A stretch of 64,000 nucleotides of DNA from Flavobacterium hydrophilum (lineage in GTDB: Bacteria; Bacteroidota; Bacteroidia; Flavobacteriales; Flavobacteriaceae), in the NCBI RefSeq assembly GCF_003202405.1, contig NZ_QJHL01000003.1, positions 496,001 to 560,000 on the forward strand, in the 5' to 3' direction. The notes beneath the pieces are model-generated. The model was not told where the DNA came from, made no database searches, and worked only from the letters and a program-made list of their open reading frames with translations. A program made the translations under genes and the position numbers. Below are positions 26,605 to 34,149 of the stretch, piece after piece (the first letter of the stretch is position 1; the number at the start of each line of letters is the position of its first letter).

Positions 26605-27465
26605 CTATTTCAATTTGCTAGGGACATACCCAAAATATTTTTTGAATGCCACTGTAAAATGCTGTGGGTTTTTATATCCAACTTCATAAGCCACTTCAGA
26701 AATATTCATCTTTTTTTGGGATAGTATTTCCTTTGCCTTTTCCATTCTAATACGCGTCAGGTAATGAAATATAGGTTCCCCGTAAACTTGTTTGAAATTC
26801 CTGTTAAGTTTATAGCGGTTCATACCAATTTTAAGAGCCAGCTCTTCAACGGTAATTGAGTTTTGAATGTTTTTTCGGAGTGTTGTTTCCACTCTGTTTA
26901 TTTGTTCCTGTTCTATTCCGCTAAGAAGTATCAGCGAATTTATTTCTTTCCGATCTTTCATTTTAGAAAACATGTAAAGTAATATTTGGATTATTTCATA
27001 TTCCCAATAAACTAAATCAGTCTCTTTTTCTTGCGAATTTTTAATTACGTTATCCAGGATGGTTTTCAAAACTTTGGGAATTTTTTCTCCCTTTTCCCAC
27101 ATTTTAAAAGATGTCTTTTCTTTTAAGGCGATACCAAACGAACCACTTATTTTATAAAAATCATTTTTGAAAATTTTTCGTATAAATTCTTCGCTGCATT
27201 CAATTTCTACGGACTTTCTTTTACCCGAATGCCAATTTAAAACACCATTCACTACAGGTAAATAAAAGAAATTGTACTGACCATTTTCAATAGTTATTGC
27301 TATATCAGTGCTGTTATTTGGCACAAAATTAATCTTTCCTTCAATTTCAAAATGCAATTTGATAAAAGGCGAATCCTGTTTTATATCGAATACAAGTGGA
27401 GAATTGATATCGAAATCATTTATTATGATGATAGCCCCATCCAAATAAACTCTTTTGTTTAGCAT
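26605..27465 (-). CDS. AraC-family transcriptional regulator
   Basis: 286 residues. The C-terminal 100 residues form the double helix-turn-helix domain: ITVEELALKIGMNRYKLNRNFKQVYG (first HTH) and ISEVAYEVGYKNPQHFTVAFKKYFGYVPSKLK (second HTH with the AraC signature). The N-terminal part is a diverged ligand-binding region, as in the PchR/YbtA group that sense siderophores. It is divergent from the TonB receptor gene, with a 156-base gap that holds phased 7-base repeats. It is therefore the likely activator of that locus, responding to the imported compound; this is inference from arrangement. Confidence 0.88.
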   Translation of the reverse strand: MLNKRVYLDGAIIIINDFDINSPLVFDIKQDSPFIKLHFEIEGKINFVPNNSTDIAITIENGQYNFFYLPVVNGVLNWHSGKRKSVEIECSEEFIRKIFKNDFYKISGSFGIALKEKTSFKMWEKGEKIPKVLKTILDNVIKNSQEKETDLVYWEYEIIQILLYMFSKMKDRKEINSLILLSGIEQEQINRVETTLRKNIQNSITVEELALKIGMNRYKLNRNFKQVYGEPIFHYLTRIRMEKAKEILSQKKMNISEVAYEVGYKNPQHFTVAFKKYFGYVPSKLK

Positions 27466-27528
27466 ATTAATAGTATGAGTGAAAAACTAATTTAAATAAA
27501 ATTGTTTTTGATAGTTTGTATTTGCCCA

Positions 27529-27556
27529 AATGCGTATGTAATAATGCGTTTTGCGT
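27529..27556. promoter_or_regulatory. Phased AATGCGT repeats, candidate AraC operator
   Basis: AATGCGT at 27529-27535 and 27543-27549 (14-base period) and TTTGCGT at 27550-27556 lie in the divergent gap between the AraC and TonB receptor genes. They are 30-50 bases before a TAATTTCG -7-like element. Confidence 0.4.
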
Positions 27557-27580
27557 TAGTTTTTATCGATTCGGAAAATA

Positions 27581-27588
27581 TAATTTCG
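27581..27588 (+). promoter_or_regulatory. Probable -7 element of the TonB receptor locus
   Basis: TAATTTCG differs from TAnnTTTG at one position and lies 33 bases before the start codon. Confidence 0.35.
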
Positions 27589-27621
27589 CATCATCATCTT
27601 ATTTAAACTAAATAAAAACAA

Positions 27622-29841
27622 ATGTATGTAAAAATGCAGTCTTCTGCTTTTATAAAATTTAATTTTTTGGCACTGAATTTTAAAACAAAATGGAGTCTAA
27701 ACATTTTTACAATTGTCTTCTCGGTTCAATTCTTGTCTGCACAGTATAATTCTCAAAATGATACAATCAAAAGTAATGTACTTAAAGAGGTTGAAATTAG
27801 CACAGGCACTAAAGCCAAAACTAAAGAAGCCATAAAAATTGATATTTTGGATGTTAAAAGTTTGCGAAATACTTCTACGACATTAGGTGGTGCAATTAAC
27901 AGAATGTCTGGAATAAGAATCCGGGAAACCGGTGGTTTGGGCTCGTCAAACAGTATTATTATTAATGGATTTACAGGTCGTGCGGTGAAATATTTCAAAG
28001 ATGATATTCCTTTGGATTACCTGGGAGAATCATTTAATGTTTTGACTTTGCCTACCACAATGCTGAATCGGGTTGAAGTTTATAAAGGAGTTCTTCCCAC
28101 TAATTTAGGAGCCGATGCTTTAGGAGGAGGTGTAAATTTCGTAACACAAAGAAATAAAAAAAAACACTTAGAATTGAGTTATGAATATGGCTCTTTCAAT
28201 ACACAACGACTTACTTTTAATTCTTATTCAATAAGTAAAAATGAAAAATATTTTGCCGGAATTGATGGTTTTATAAATCATTCAGATAATGATTATAAGG
28301 TTGATGCAAAAGTGGTAGATCCTGAGACCAGTACTTTATCTGAGAAAAATGTAAGACGTTTTCACGATAAGTTTACAAATGGTTATGTCGAAATTCACGG
28401 AGGAATCAGAAAGTTTTTATTCGCCGATGAATTGAAAATAGGAATTACTCTGACCAGATCAAAAAAAGACCAGCAACACGGGGTTTTAATGACCAATCCT
28501 TTTGGTGAAATTTATATAAAAGAATCAGTAATTGCACCAACGCTTCATTATAGAAAAGCATTTCTTGAGAACAAATTGGTTTTTACAAATTTCAATACTT
28601 ATTCTTTAATAAACAGTAAAGTGGTTGATACTTGTGGCTGTGCCTATGATTGGTACGGAAACAAGACCATAGTTATAGCAAGAGAAGGTGAAGCCGATGC
28701 TGACGGTTCATTAGCCAATATCAATTTTAAGAATTTCATCAACAGGACTTTTTTAAATTATACAATCAATACAACAAATTCGGTTTCGTTTAATCTTGTT
28801 TATTCGGATCAGGTTCGTAAAGGATCAGATCCGTATGGTCCGGTTTATTATTTTTCAGGCAGGGATATTTTATCTGTTCCGGCAACTTACAAAAAAGTGG
28901 TTATTGCATTAGGTTGGGAAAGTAAATATTTTAAAGAGAGACTGACCAATAATTTTATTCTCAAAAACTACAATTTTGAAACCAGCGGAACTGATGGTGG
29001 CCGATCCAGTTATAATGAAGAAGCAGTTAAAAATAAAGGAACAAATTTTGGTTTTGCAGAAGCTTTAAAATACAAAATCAATGAGAAATCATTCCTCAGA
29101 GTAGGAGTAGAAAACGCTTACCGATTACCGGAACAAGGCGAAATCTACGGAGACGGGCAGTTTTTATTATCCAACTTTAATTTGAAACCCGAAAAAAGTT
29201 TGAATGCCAATATTGGATATCGTTATGACGCCACAAACAAACATTATTTTGAAACCAATATTTTTTATCGTAGAACCGAAAATTTAATTATTCTGGTTCC
29301 TGTTTTTATGCCGTTTTCTCAATACAATAATGTAAATAAAGTCCGGGGATATGGAGTTGAACTTGATGGAGGTTATCATTTTACCAATTGGCTGAATATT
29401 ATATCAAATCTTACCTACCAAAATCTGCGATTGTTTGGAATTACAGATCCGGCAGAAATTTTCCTGAACGAAGCCCGACTTAGAAACACACCTTTTCTAT
29501 TTGGAAACATCTCATTGAATTTCAATAAAAATGAGGTTTTTAAGCAAGATGATACTTTCAAGGCCTATTATAATTATTCCTATACACATAATTATTATTT
29601 AGCCAATGTTCCAAAATCGTCCGAACCTTCAAATATTTTTGAGAAACCAAAAATGGATACCGATTTGGTTATCCCTTCGCAAAATTTACATTCAGCAGGA
29701 GTTGTCTATTCCTTAAATAAAGAAAAAATAAACTTTGGCCTTGAGGTCAGAAATATATTCGACGAAAAACTATTTGACAATTTTAAGGTGCAAAAAGCAG
29801 GAAGAAGCTTTTATCTTAAAATCAGATATTTATTTAATTAA
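27622..29841 (+). CDS. TonB-dependent outer-membrane receptor (XusA-like)
   Basis: 739 residues. A long N-terminal stretch ends in a signal peptide (IFTIVFSVQFLSAQ). The plug domain follows (about 50-170: VEISTGTKAKTKEAIKI, GGLGSSNSIIINGFTGRAV, VEVYKGVLPTNLGADALGGGVNF), then a 22-strand barrel ending FYLKIRYLFN. There is no carboxypeptidase-like N-terminal extension and no SusD partner, so this is an iron/siderophore-type receptor rather than a glycan one. A DUF4374 lipoprotein follows after 22 bases, the gene order of XusA-XusB in Bacteroides thetaiotaomicron. The ligand is most likely a foreign siderophore, by analogy. Confidence 0.88.
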   Translation: MYVKMQSSAFIKFNFLALNFKTKWSLNIFTIVFSVQFLSAQYNSQNDTIKSNVLKEVEISTGTKAKTKEAIKIDILDVKSLRNTSTTLGGAINRMSGIRIRETGGLGSSNSIIINGFTGRAVKYFKDDIPLDYLGESFNVLTLPTTMLNRVEVYKGVLPTNLGADALGGGVNFVTQRNKKKHLELSYEYGSFNTQRLTFNSYSISKNEKYFAGIDGFINHSDNDYKVDAKVVDPETSTLSEKNVRRFHDKFTNGYVEIHGGIRKFLFADELKIGITLTRSKKDQQHGVLMTNPFGEIYIKESVIAPTLHYRKAFLENKLVFTNFNTYSLINSKVVDTCGCAYDWYGNKTIVIAREGEADADGSLANINFKNFINRTFLNYTINTTNSVSFNLVYSDQVRKGSDPYGPVYYFSGRDILSVPATYKKVVIALGWESKYFKERLTNNFILKNYNFETSGTDGGRSSYNEEAVKNKGTNFGFAEALKYKINEKSFLRVGVENAYRLPEQGEIYGDGQFLLSNFNLKPEKSLNANIGYRYDATNKHYFETNIFYRRTENLIILVPVFMPFSQYNNVNKVRGYGVELDGGYHFTNWLNIISNLTYQNLRLFGITDPAEIFLNEARLRNTPFLFGNISLNFNKNEVFKQDDTFKAYYNYSYTHNYYLANVPKSSEPSNIFEKPKMDTDLVIPSQNLHSAGVVYSLNKEKINFGLEVRNIFDEKLFDNFKVQKAGRSFYLKIRYLFN

Positions 29842-29863
29842 ATCCATTATTAAAAAACAAATT

Positions 29864-31087
29864 ATGTATCAAAATTTAAAAAAAGCATTAGTTGTGTTAG
29901 GTTTTACAGCTACTTTATTTATGACATCCTGTTCCAGTGATAAAAATGATTCTGAAGCATCAGGAACTGAAAATTATGTTATTATGTCCGGTGAATCTAC
30001 CAATCCGTTTTCTGGATATATTACTTCTTTTGGAAATACTTTACCGTCTGGACAGTTTTCCAATATTAAAACATCTTCCAAACAAATATTAGGAAGTTTA
30101 GGTATGAGAACTATAGGAAAATATTTCTACAAAATGGCTAATTTCCAATATGAGGCTGGGGTTCAGAAATTTAGTGTTACGGCTACCGGAGAAATTAAAG
30201 ATGAAGGTTTTATTGCTTGCGGAAAAGCAGTTTTGGGTTCCGCTCAATATACTGTTGTTAACGAAACCACAGGCTTCTACTTTGACGGAGACAGAGGAAC
30301 ATTAAAAATCCAGAAGTTTAATCCTTCAACAATGCAAAGAACCGGCGAGATTGATTTGTCTGCAACATTAGCCAATAATGCTGTCGAATATATATCTGTT
30401 GGACAGAACTGTTTGATGGTGAAAGAAGGAAAACTGTTTGCAAACATTCATTATGGAAAATCAGCTTCAAAAGGGTTTTTGGATGCAGTTGATGATAAAA
30501 TTCGTTTTGCAGTAATTGATATTGCCACAGGAACTTTAGACAAAGTAACTACTTTCACAACCGGAAGTCCACAACAAGTATGCTGGTTTACCGATAATTC
30601 GATGTGGGACCTGGGTGATGACGGTGCTTTGTATTTCTGTACTTTAGGAAAAGTAGCTGGTGGAGCCTCTAAAATTTTGCGTTTCAAAGCAGGTGCAACT
30701 GATATTGATACCACGTGGAAATTAGAAATGGACGATTATAAACTGAATGGTTGTTTTGTAAATGTAATTGCAAAAGGCGAAAAAATCTACACCAGGATTC
30801 CAACAGAAAGTTTGAAATCTGATTTTTCTAATCTGTATGGCGATATTTGGAGTCCAACAATTATTGATATTAATACCAAAGCAGCGACCACTATTTCCGG
30901 GATTCCGGTTTGTGAGTTTAAAGGTAATGAAGAGGCCATGGTAGAAGTAGATGGTAAAATCCATTTTCTAATTTCAAATACCAGTTTAGGAACTAATGGA
31001 GTCTATAAAGTAGAAGGAACAACAGGAACACAATTATTCAACCTGACTCAGGGCGGAAGAATCGTTGGTTTTGGAAAATCTAAATAA
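29864..31087 (+). CDS. DUF4374 lipoprotein (XusB-like)
   Basis: 407 residues from the ATG at 29864. The frame is open 43 codons further upstream, but that part overlaps the receptor gene. Signal peptide with lipobox FMTSCSS (Cys at about residue 22), then a beta-propeller-like region rich in repeated blades (YVIMSGEST, VNETTGFYFDGDRGTLKI, GKLFANIHYGKSASKG, DDGALYFCTLGKV). This is DUF4374. In Bacteroides, XusB is a surface lipoprotein that binds siderophores. Here it follows the receptor by 22 bases and precedes a small membrane gene by six bases, an evident operon. Outer-membrane anchoring is likely. Confidence 0.85.
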   Translation: MYQNLKKALVVLGFTATLFMTSCSSDKNDSEASGTENYVIMSGESTNPFSGYITSFGNTLPSGQFSNIKTSSKQILGSLGMRTIGKYFYKMANFQYEAGVQKFSVTATGEIKDEGFIACGKAVLGSAQYTVVNETTGFYFDGDRGTLKIQKFNPSTMQRTGEIDLSATLANNAVEYISVGQNCLMVKEGKLFANIHYGKSASKGFLDAVDDKIRFAVIDIATGTLDKVTTFTTGSPQQVCWFTDNSMWDLGDDGALYFCTLGKVAGGASKILRFKAGATDIDTTWKLEMDDYKLNGCFVNVIAKGEKIYTRIPTESLKSDFSNLYGDIWSPTIIDINTKAATTISGIPVCEFKGNEEAMVEVDGKIHFLISNTSLGTNGVYKVEGTTGTQLFNLTQGGRIVGFGKSK

Positions 31088-31093
31088 TAAATT

Positions 31094-31492
31094 ATGAACA
31101 CAATAACTAAGATATCTTTTTGCTGGTTGCTAATTGTAGTAGCATTGGCTTATCACGTACAGTATGAAATGTCCGGACTGTTCTTTGGAAAAGACATAAA
31201 ATCTCCTGAGGCTACTGGTGAAATACCTTATGGTCTGCATTATTTCAATATAGCAGTAACTATAATTCCGTTATTTTTTGCTTTGTTGACAGCATTTGTA
31301 AATGATAAAAGCTTTGTAGTTGCTTCACTCGTTTATGCTATTTTGTTTTTATTGCTAAATGTGTTTCACGTCATAACAACAGCAATGGAAGATATTTCTA
31401 ATTTGACACAAATGACTTTACTTACTTTTGTTACGGTTGCGAATGTGCTTTTAGTGCTATCAATTAATAAATGGAGGAAAGAAGTACTTTAA
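31094..31492 (+). CDS. Small four-helix membrane protein of the receptor operon
   Basis: 132 residues with four hydrophobic helices (about 5-22, 49-68, 74-95, 103-124). There is a polar loop after helix 1 (QYEMSGLFFGKDIKSPEATGEIPYG). It sits six bases after the DUF4374 gene, where Bacteroides xus loci encode the PepSY reductase XusC. It is far too short to be PepSY and has no heme His pattern I can assign. It may be an inner-membrane partner of uptake. Function unknown. Confidence 0.65.
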   Translation: MNTITKISFCWLLIVVALAYHVQYEMSGLFFGKDIKSPEATGEIPYGLHYFNIAVTIIPLFFALLTAFVNDKSFVVASLVYAILFLLLNVFHVITTAMEDISNLTQMTLLTFVTVANVLLVLSINKWRKEVL

Positions 31493-31641
31493 AGACAGAA
31501 GTTATTTTATTGCTTTTGTTTTAAAACTTTTCAAAACCAATTGTATAAATCTCATTTCAAGCCTGATTTATTAAAATATCATACAAAACTGCTTTAATTT
31601 GTTAAGAAATCCTTTTTTGTTTCATAAAATGCAATATTTTT

Positions 31642-31672
31642 TTTGGTGCGTTTAAAATAATTTATACATTCG
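31642..31672 (+). promoter_or_regulatory. Promoter of the aromatic operon leader
   Basis: TTTG at 31642-31645 and TACATTCG at 31665-31672 (TAnnTTTG with one mismatch) are 19 bases apart, the standard flavobacterial spacing. They place transcription start near 31679, about 24 bases before the leader peptide ATG. The stretch 31493-31641 upstream holds nothing I recognise. Confidence 0.6.
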
Positions 31673-31702
31673 CACAGAATTTAAAAAAATAACACAAACA
31701 AA

Positions 31703-31762
31703 ATGGCAACTAACCGTTTTTATTTTAGCAACAACTTTTATTTCTTCTTTAGTAGAAGTTAG
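31703..31762 (+). CDS. Phe/Tyr-rich leader peptide of the pheA operon
   Basis: 19 codons reading MATNRFYFSNNFYFFFSRS. Six are Phe and two Tyr, including a FYFFF run near the end; random AT-rich sequence rarely gives this. The ATG follows an A-rich stretch (ACACAAACAAA), the usual flavobacterial initiation context. The stop codon (31760-31762) overlaps an 8-base antiterminator arm. The next gene encodes prephenate dehydratase, the committed enzyme of Phe synthesis. Together these are the parts of ribosome-mediated attenuation: stalling at Phe codons when charged tRNA-Phe is scarce would favour expression of the operon. Confidence 0.85.
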   Translation: MATNRFYFSNNFYFFFSRS

Positions 31763-31845
31763 GATTGTGCTATGGTTATTTGAAACAAAATTAAAAGACA
31801 AATAAAACTAATATACAATCCTGATGAAAATCAGGATTTTTTTTT
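31761..31845 (+). terminator. Attenuator: competing antiterminator and terminator before pheA
   Basis: The terminator stem AATCCTGAT/ATCAGGATT (31817-31825 and 31830-31838, GAAA loop) has a nine-T tail and ends just before the pheA ATG. Its 5' arm overlaps ACAATCCT (31815-31822), which is fully complementary to AGGATTGT at 31761-31768, at the leader stop codon. A ribosome at the stop codon would cover the latter arm and allow termination. A ribosome stalled on upstream Phe codons leaves it free to form the antiterminator. Confidence 0.85.
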
Positions 31846-31851
31846 GACTAT

Positions 31852-32679
31852 ATGACAACTAAAATTGCAATACAAGGTATCAAAGGTTCTTTTCATCATC
31901 AGGTAGTGAAAGAGTATTTTACTGAAAATGTTGAAATTGACGAATGTTTATCTTTTGAAGAATTAGTAGACAGCCTTATTGCCGGAAAATCAGATCAGGC
32001 GGTTATGGCAATCGAAAATTCTATTGCAGGGCCTATTATTCCTAATTATGCTTTGATAGACAAGAATAATTTACACATTATAGGAGAACATTATTTAAGC
32101 ATTCACCAAAATTTAATGGCTTTAAGAGGTCAGACAATTGAAGACATAAAAGAAGTTCATTCGCACCCAATGGCATTATTGCAATGTATGGATTTCCTGA
32201 AAACGTATCCAAACATCAAATTGGTTGAAGATAAAGATACAGCCGAAACAGCAAGAAGAATTCAGGAAAAACAATTAACCGGAATTGCGGCAATAGGAAG
32301 TAAGGTAGCTTCAGAAATGTATGATCTTGAAATTATTGCTCCGGAGATTCAGACGATCAAAAACAATATGACCCGTTTTGTAATCATTAAAAAACAAAAT
32401 TCATTTTTACCTGAAAGCGAAATCAACAGAGCTTCAATCAAATTTGAACTGGATCATAAAAGAGGAAGTTTGGCGGCAGTTTTAAATGTAATGAGCGACT
32501 GCAAGCTTAATTTAACAAAAATTCAGTCTCTTCCAAAAATTGAAACACCATGGAAATATTCGTTTTTCGTAGATGTAACATTTGAGAAATACGAAGATTA
32601 TGCAAAAGCAAAAGCATTATTGAATATAATGGCAGAATATTTTAAAGTGTTGGGGGAATATAGAAATACGAAACCTTAA
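31852..32679 (+). CDS. pheA: Prephenate dehydratase
   Basis: Converts prephenate to phenylpyruvate. 275 residues. The catalytic domain (1-180) shows IAIQGIKGSFHHQ, VMAIENSIAGPI, VHSHPMALLQC, the TAETARRI region and NNMTRFVII (the TRF catalytic motif). The C-terminal ACT domain (about 200-275, ELDHKRGSLAAVLNVMSDCKLNLTKIQSLP) is the Phe feedback site. The usual ESRP motif appears as QSLP here, a variant common in the phylum. First structural gene of the aromatic operon, six bases after the attenuator's T-run. Confidence 0.95.
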   Translation: MTTKIAIQGIKGSFHHQVVKEYFTENVEIDECLSFEELVDSLIAGKSDQAVMAIENSIAGPIIPNYALIDKNNLHIIGEHYLSIHQNLMALRGQTIEDIKEVHSHPMALLQCMDFLKTYPNIKLVEDKDTAETARRIQEKQLTGIAAIGSKVASEMYDLEIIAPEIQTIKNNMTRFVIIKKQNSFLPESEINRASIKFELDHKRGSLAAVLNVMSDCKLNLTKIQSLPKIETPWKYSFFVDVTFEKYEDYAKAKALLNIMAEYFKVLGEYRNTKP

Positions 32680-32767
32680 TTAAGTGATTAGTACTTAGTC
32701 CTTAGTTTAAAAAATTAAAAAGAGCATAAAGCTTATGGCTTAAAGCCTAAAGCAAAAAATAAGAATC

Positions 32768-33913
32768 ATGATTACAACAGCAAAACGATTAGATACAGTT
32801 GAAGAATACTACTTCTCCTCAAAATTGAGAGAAGTAAGACAGCTGATGTCTGAAGGAAAACCGATTATCAGTATGGGAATTGGAAGCCCTGATTTGAGTC
32901 CGTCAAAAGCAGTAATTGAAGCAGTCGCTGCAGCAATTCAGGATGAAAACGGGCATGGTTATCAAAGCTATCAGGGATTACCGGAAATGAGACAGGCGAT
33001 GGCGGATTTTTATAAAGATCAGTTTGGTGTTGCAATGAATCCGGACAATGAGATTTTACCATTGATGGGTTCGAAAGAAGGAATTATGCATATTTCGCTT
33101 GCATTTTTAAACGAAGGCGATCACGTTTTGATTCCGAATCCGGGTTATCCAACTTATACTTCGGTAACCAATTTGGTTCAGGCAGTTCCGGTTTATTATG
33201 ATTTGAAAGAGGAAAATGCCTGGGAACCGGATTTTGAAGCTTTAGAAAAATTAGATCTTTCGAAAGTAAAAATTATGTGGCTTGGATATCCGCATATGCC
33301 AACAGGAGCGAGAGGAAGTTTAGCGTTATTTGAAAAATTGGTTGCTTTTGCTAAAAGACACAATATATTATTGATCAACGACAATCCGTACAGTTTTGTT
33401 TTGAATGATAATCCTATGAGTTTATTGCAGGTTAAGGGCGCAAAAGAGGTGGCTTTAGAATTGAATTCACTTAGTAAAACGTTCAACATGGCGGGCTGGA
33501 GAGTCGGAATGGTTTTGGGAAATCCTGAAATTATTGATGCAGTTTTAAAAGTAAAAAGCAACATGGACAGCGGAATGTTCTACGGAATTCAGAAAGGAGC
33601 GATTGCAGCTTTAAAATGTGATAAATCGTGGTTTGAAGATAATAATAAAATTTACAGACGCCGAAGAGAATTAACGGAAAAACTGGCTGAGAAACTAGGT
33701 TGTAAAGTATATAAAGAAGGAGTTGGATTATTCGTCTGGGCAAAACTTCCGGAAGGAATAGCATCAGCAGAGAAGTTCATTGACGAAATATTATATGAGA
33801 AGCATATTTTCATTACACCGGGAACCATTTTCGGTAGCAATGGTGAAGGATATATCAGGTTCTCATTGTGTGTGAAAGAAGAGAAAATACAGGAGGCGAT
33901 TGATCGATTTTAG
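32768..33913 (+). CDS. PLP-dependent aminotransferase, class I/II (aromatic operon)
   Basis: 381 residues of the aspartate-aminotransferase fold. Visible: GIGSPDLSPS near the N terminus (substrate loop), PNPGYPTYTS, NDNPYSFVLND (Asn/Asp/Tyr PLP contacts) and SLSKTFNMAGWRVGMV, whose Lys forms the Schiff base. Sequence and context between pheA and tyrA indicate transamination of phenylpyruvate and hydroxyphenylpyruvate to Phe and Tyr, although some relatives prefer other amino acids. Follows pheA after 88 bases of AT-rich spacer. tyrA is 236 bases on, beyond a structured repeat region. Confidence 0.88.
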   Translation: MITTAKRLDTVEEYYFSSKLREVRQLMSEGKPIISMGIGSPDLSPSKAVIEAVAAAIQDENGHGYQSYQGLPEMRQAMADFYKDQFGVAMNPDNEILPLMGSKEGIMHISLAFLNEGDHVLIPNPGYPTYTSVTNLVQAVPVYYDLKEENAWEPDFEALEKLDLSKVKIMWLGYPHMPTGARGSLALFEKLVAFAKRHNILLINDNPYSFVLNDNPMSLLQVKGAKEVALELNSLSKTFNMAGWRVGMVLGNPEIIDAVLKVKSNMDSGMFYGIQKGAIAALKCDKSWFEDNNKIYRRRRELTEKLAEKLGCKVYKEGVGLFVWAKLPEGIASAEKFIDEILYEKHIFITPGTIFGSNGEGYIRFSLCVKEEKIQEAIDRF

Positions 33914-33956
33914 TATTTTAAGATTATAGAACCAAGAGCCAAGACTTTTTAACTAT

Positions 33957-34024
33957 TGTCAGGCTGAGCGAAGTCGAAGCCCAAGTTCCAATTGGAGTGC
34001 CCTTCGACTTCGCTCAGGGTGACA
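33957..34024. repeat. REP-like inverted repeat inside the aromatic operon
   Basis: Arms TGTCAGGCTGAGCGAAGTC... (33957-33979) and ...GACTTCGCTCAGGGTGACA (34002-34024) match at 21 of 23 positions as an inverted repeat with a 22-base spacer. The motif with CTTCGACTTCGCTCAG is found in intergenic DNA of many bacteria. A degenerate half copy lies at 4928-4950. Confidence 0.85.
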
Positions 34025-34052
34025 GAAGAAATAAAAGGTCTTGAAGAAACGA

Positions 34053-34135
34053 GAAGCCCTAGCCCTGATAGAAGCGGCATCCTTTTGTGACGGTGTTCGA
34101 CACAAAAGATACAGCGGATAGCAGGAATTAGCTTC
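34053..34135 (+). ncRNA. Long structured hairpin RNA, Flavo-1-like candidate
   Basis: Nested pairings are GAAGC/GCTTC (34053-34057 with 34131-34135), CCTG/CAGG (34064-34067 with 34122-34125) and CTTTTGTG/CACAAAAG (34082-34089 with 34101-34108). Between the last two, GATAGAAGCGGCATC faces ATACAGCGGATAG as a symmetrical purine-rich internal loop. From memory this layout and the AGCGGCATCC...AGATA.AGCGGATAGC strings match the Flavo-1 RNA motif of Flavobacteria; no covariance search was run. It ends 14 bases before tyrA and is transcribed with the operon. Confidence 0.6.
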
Positions 34136-34149
34136 AAATAAAAATAAAG

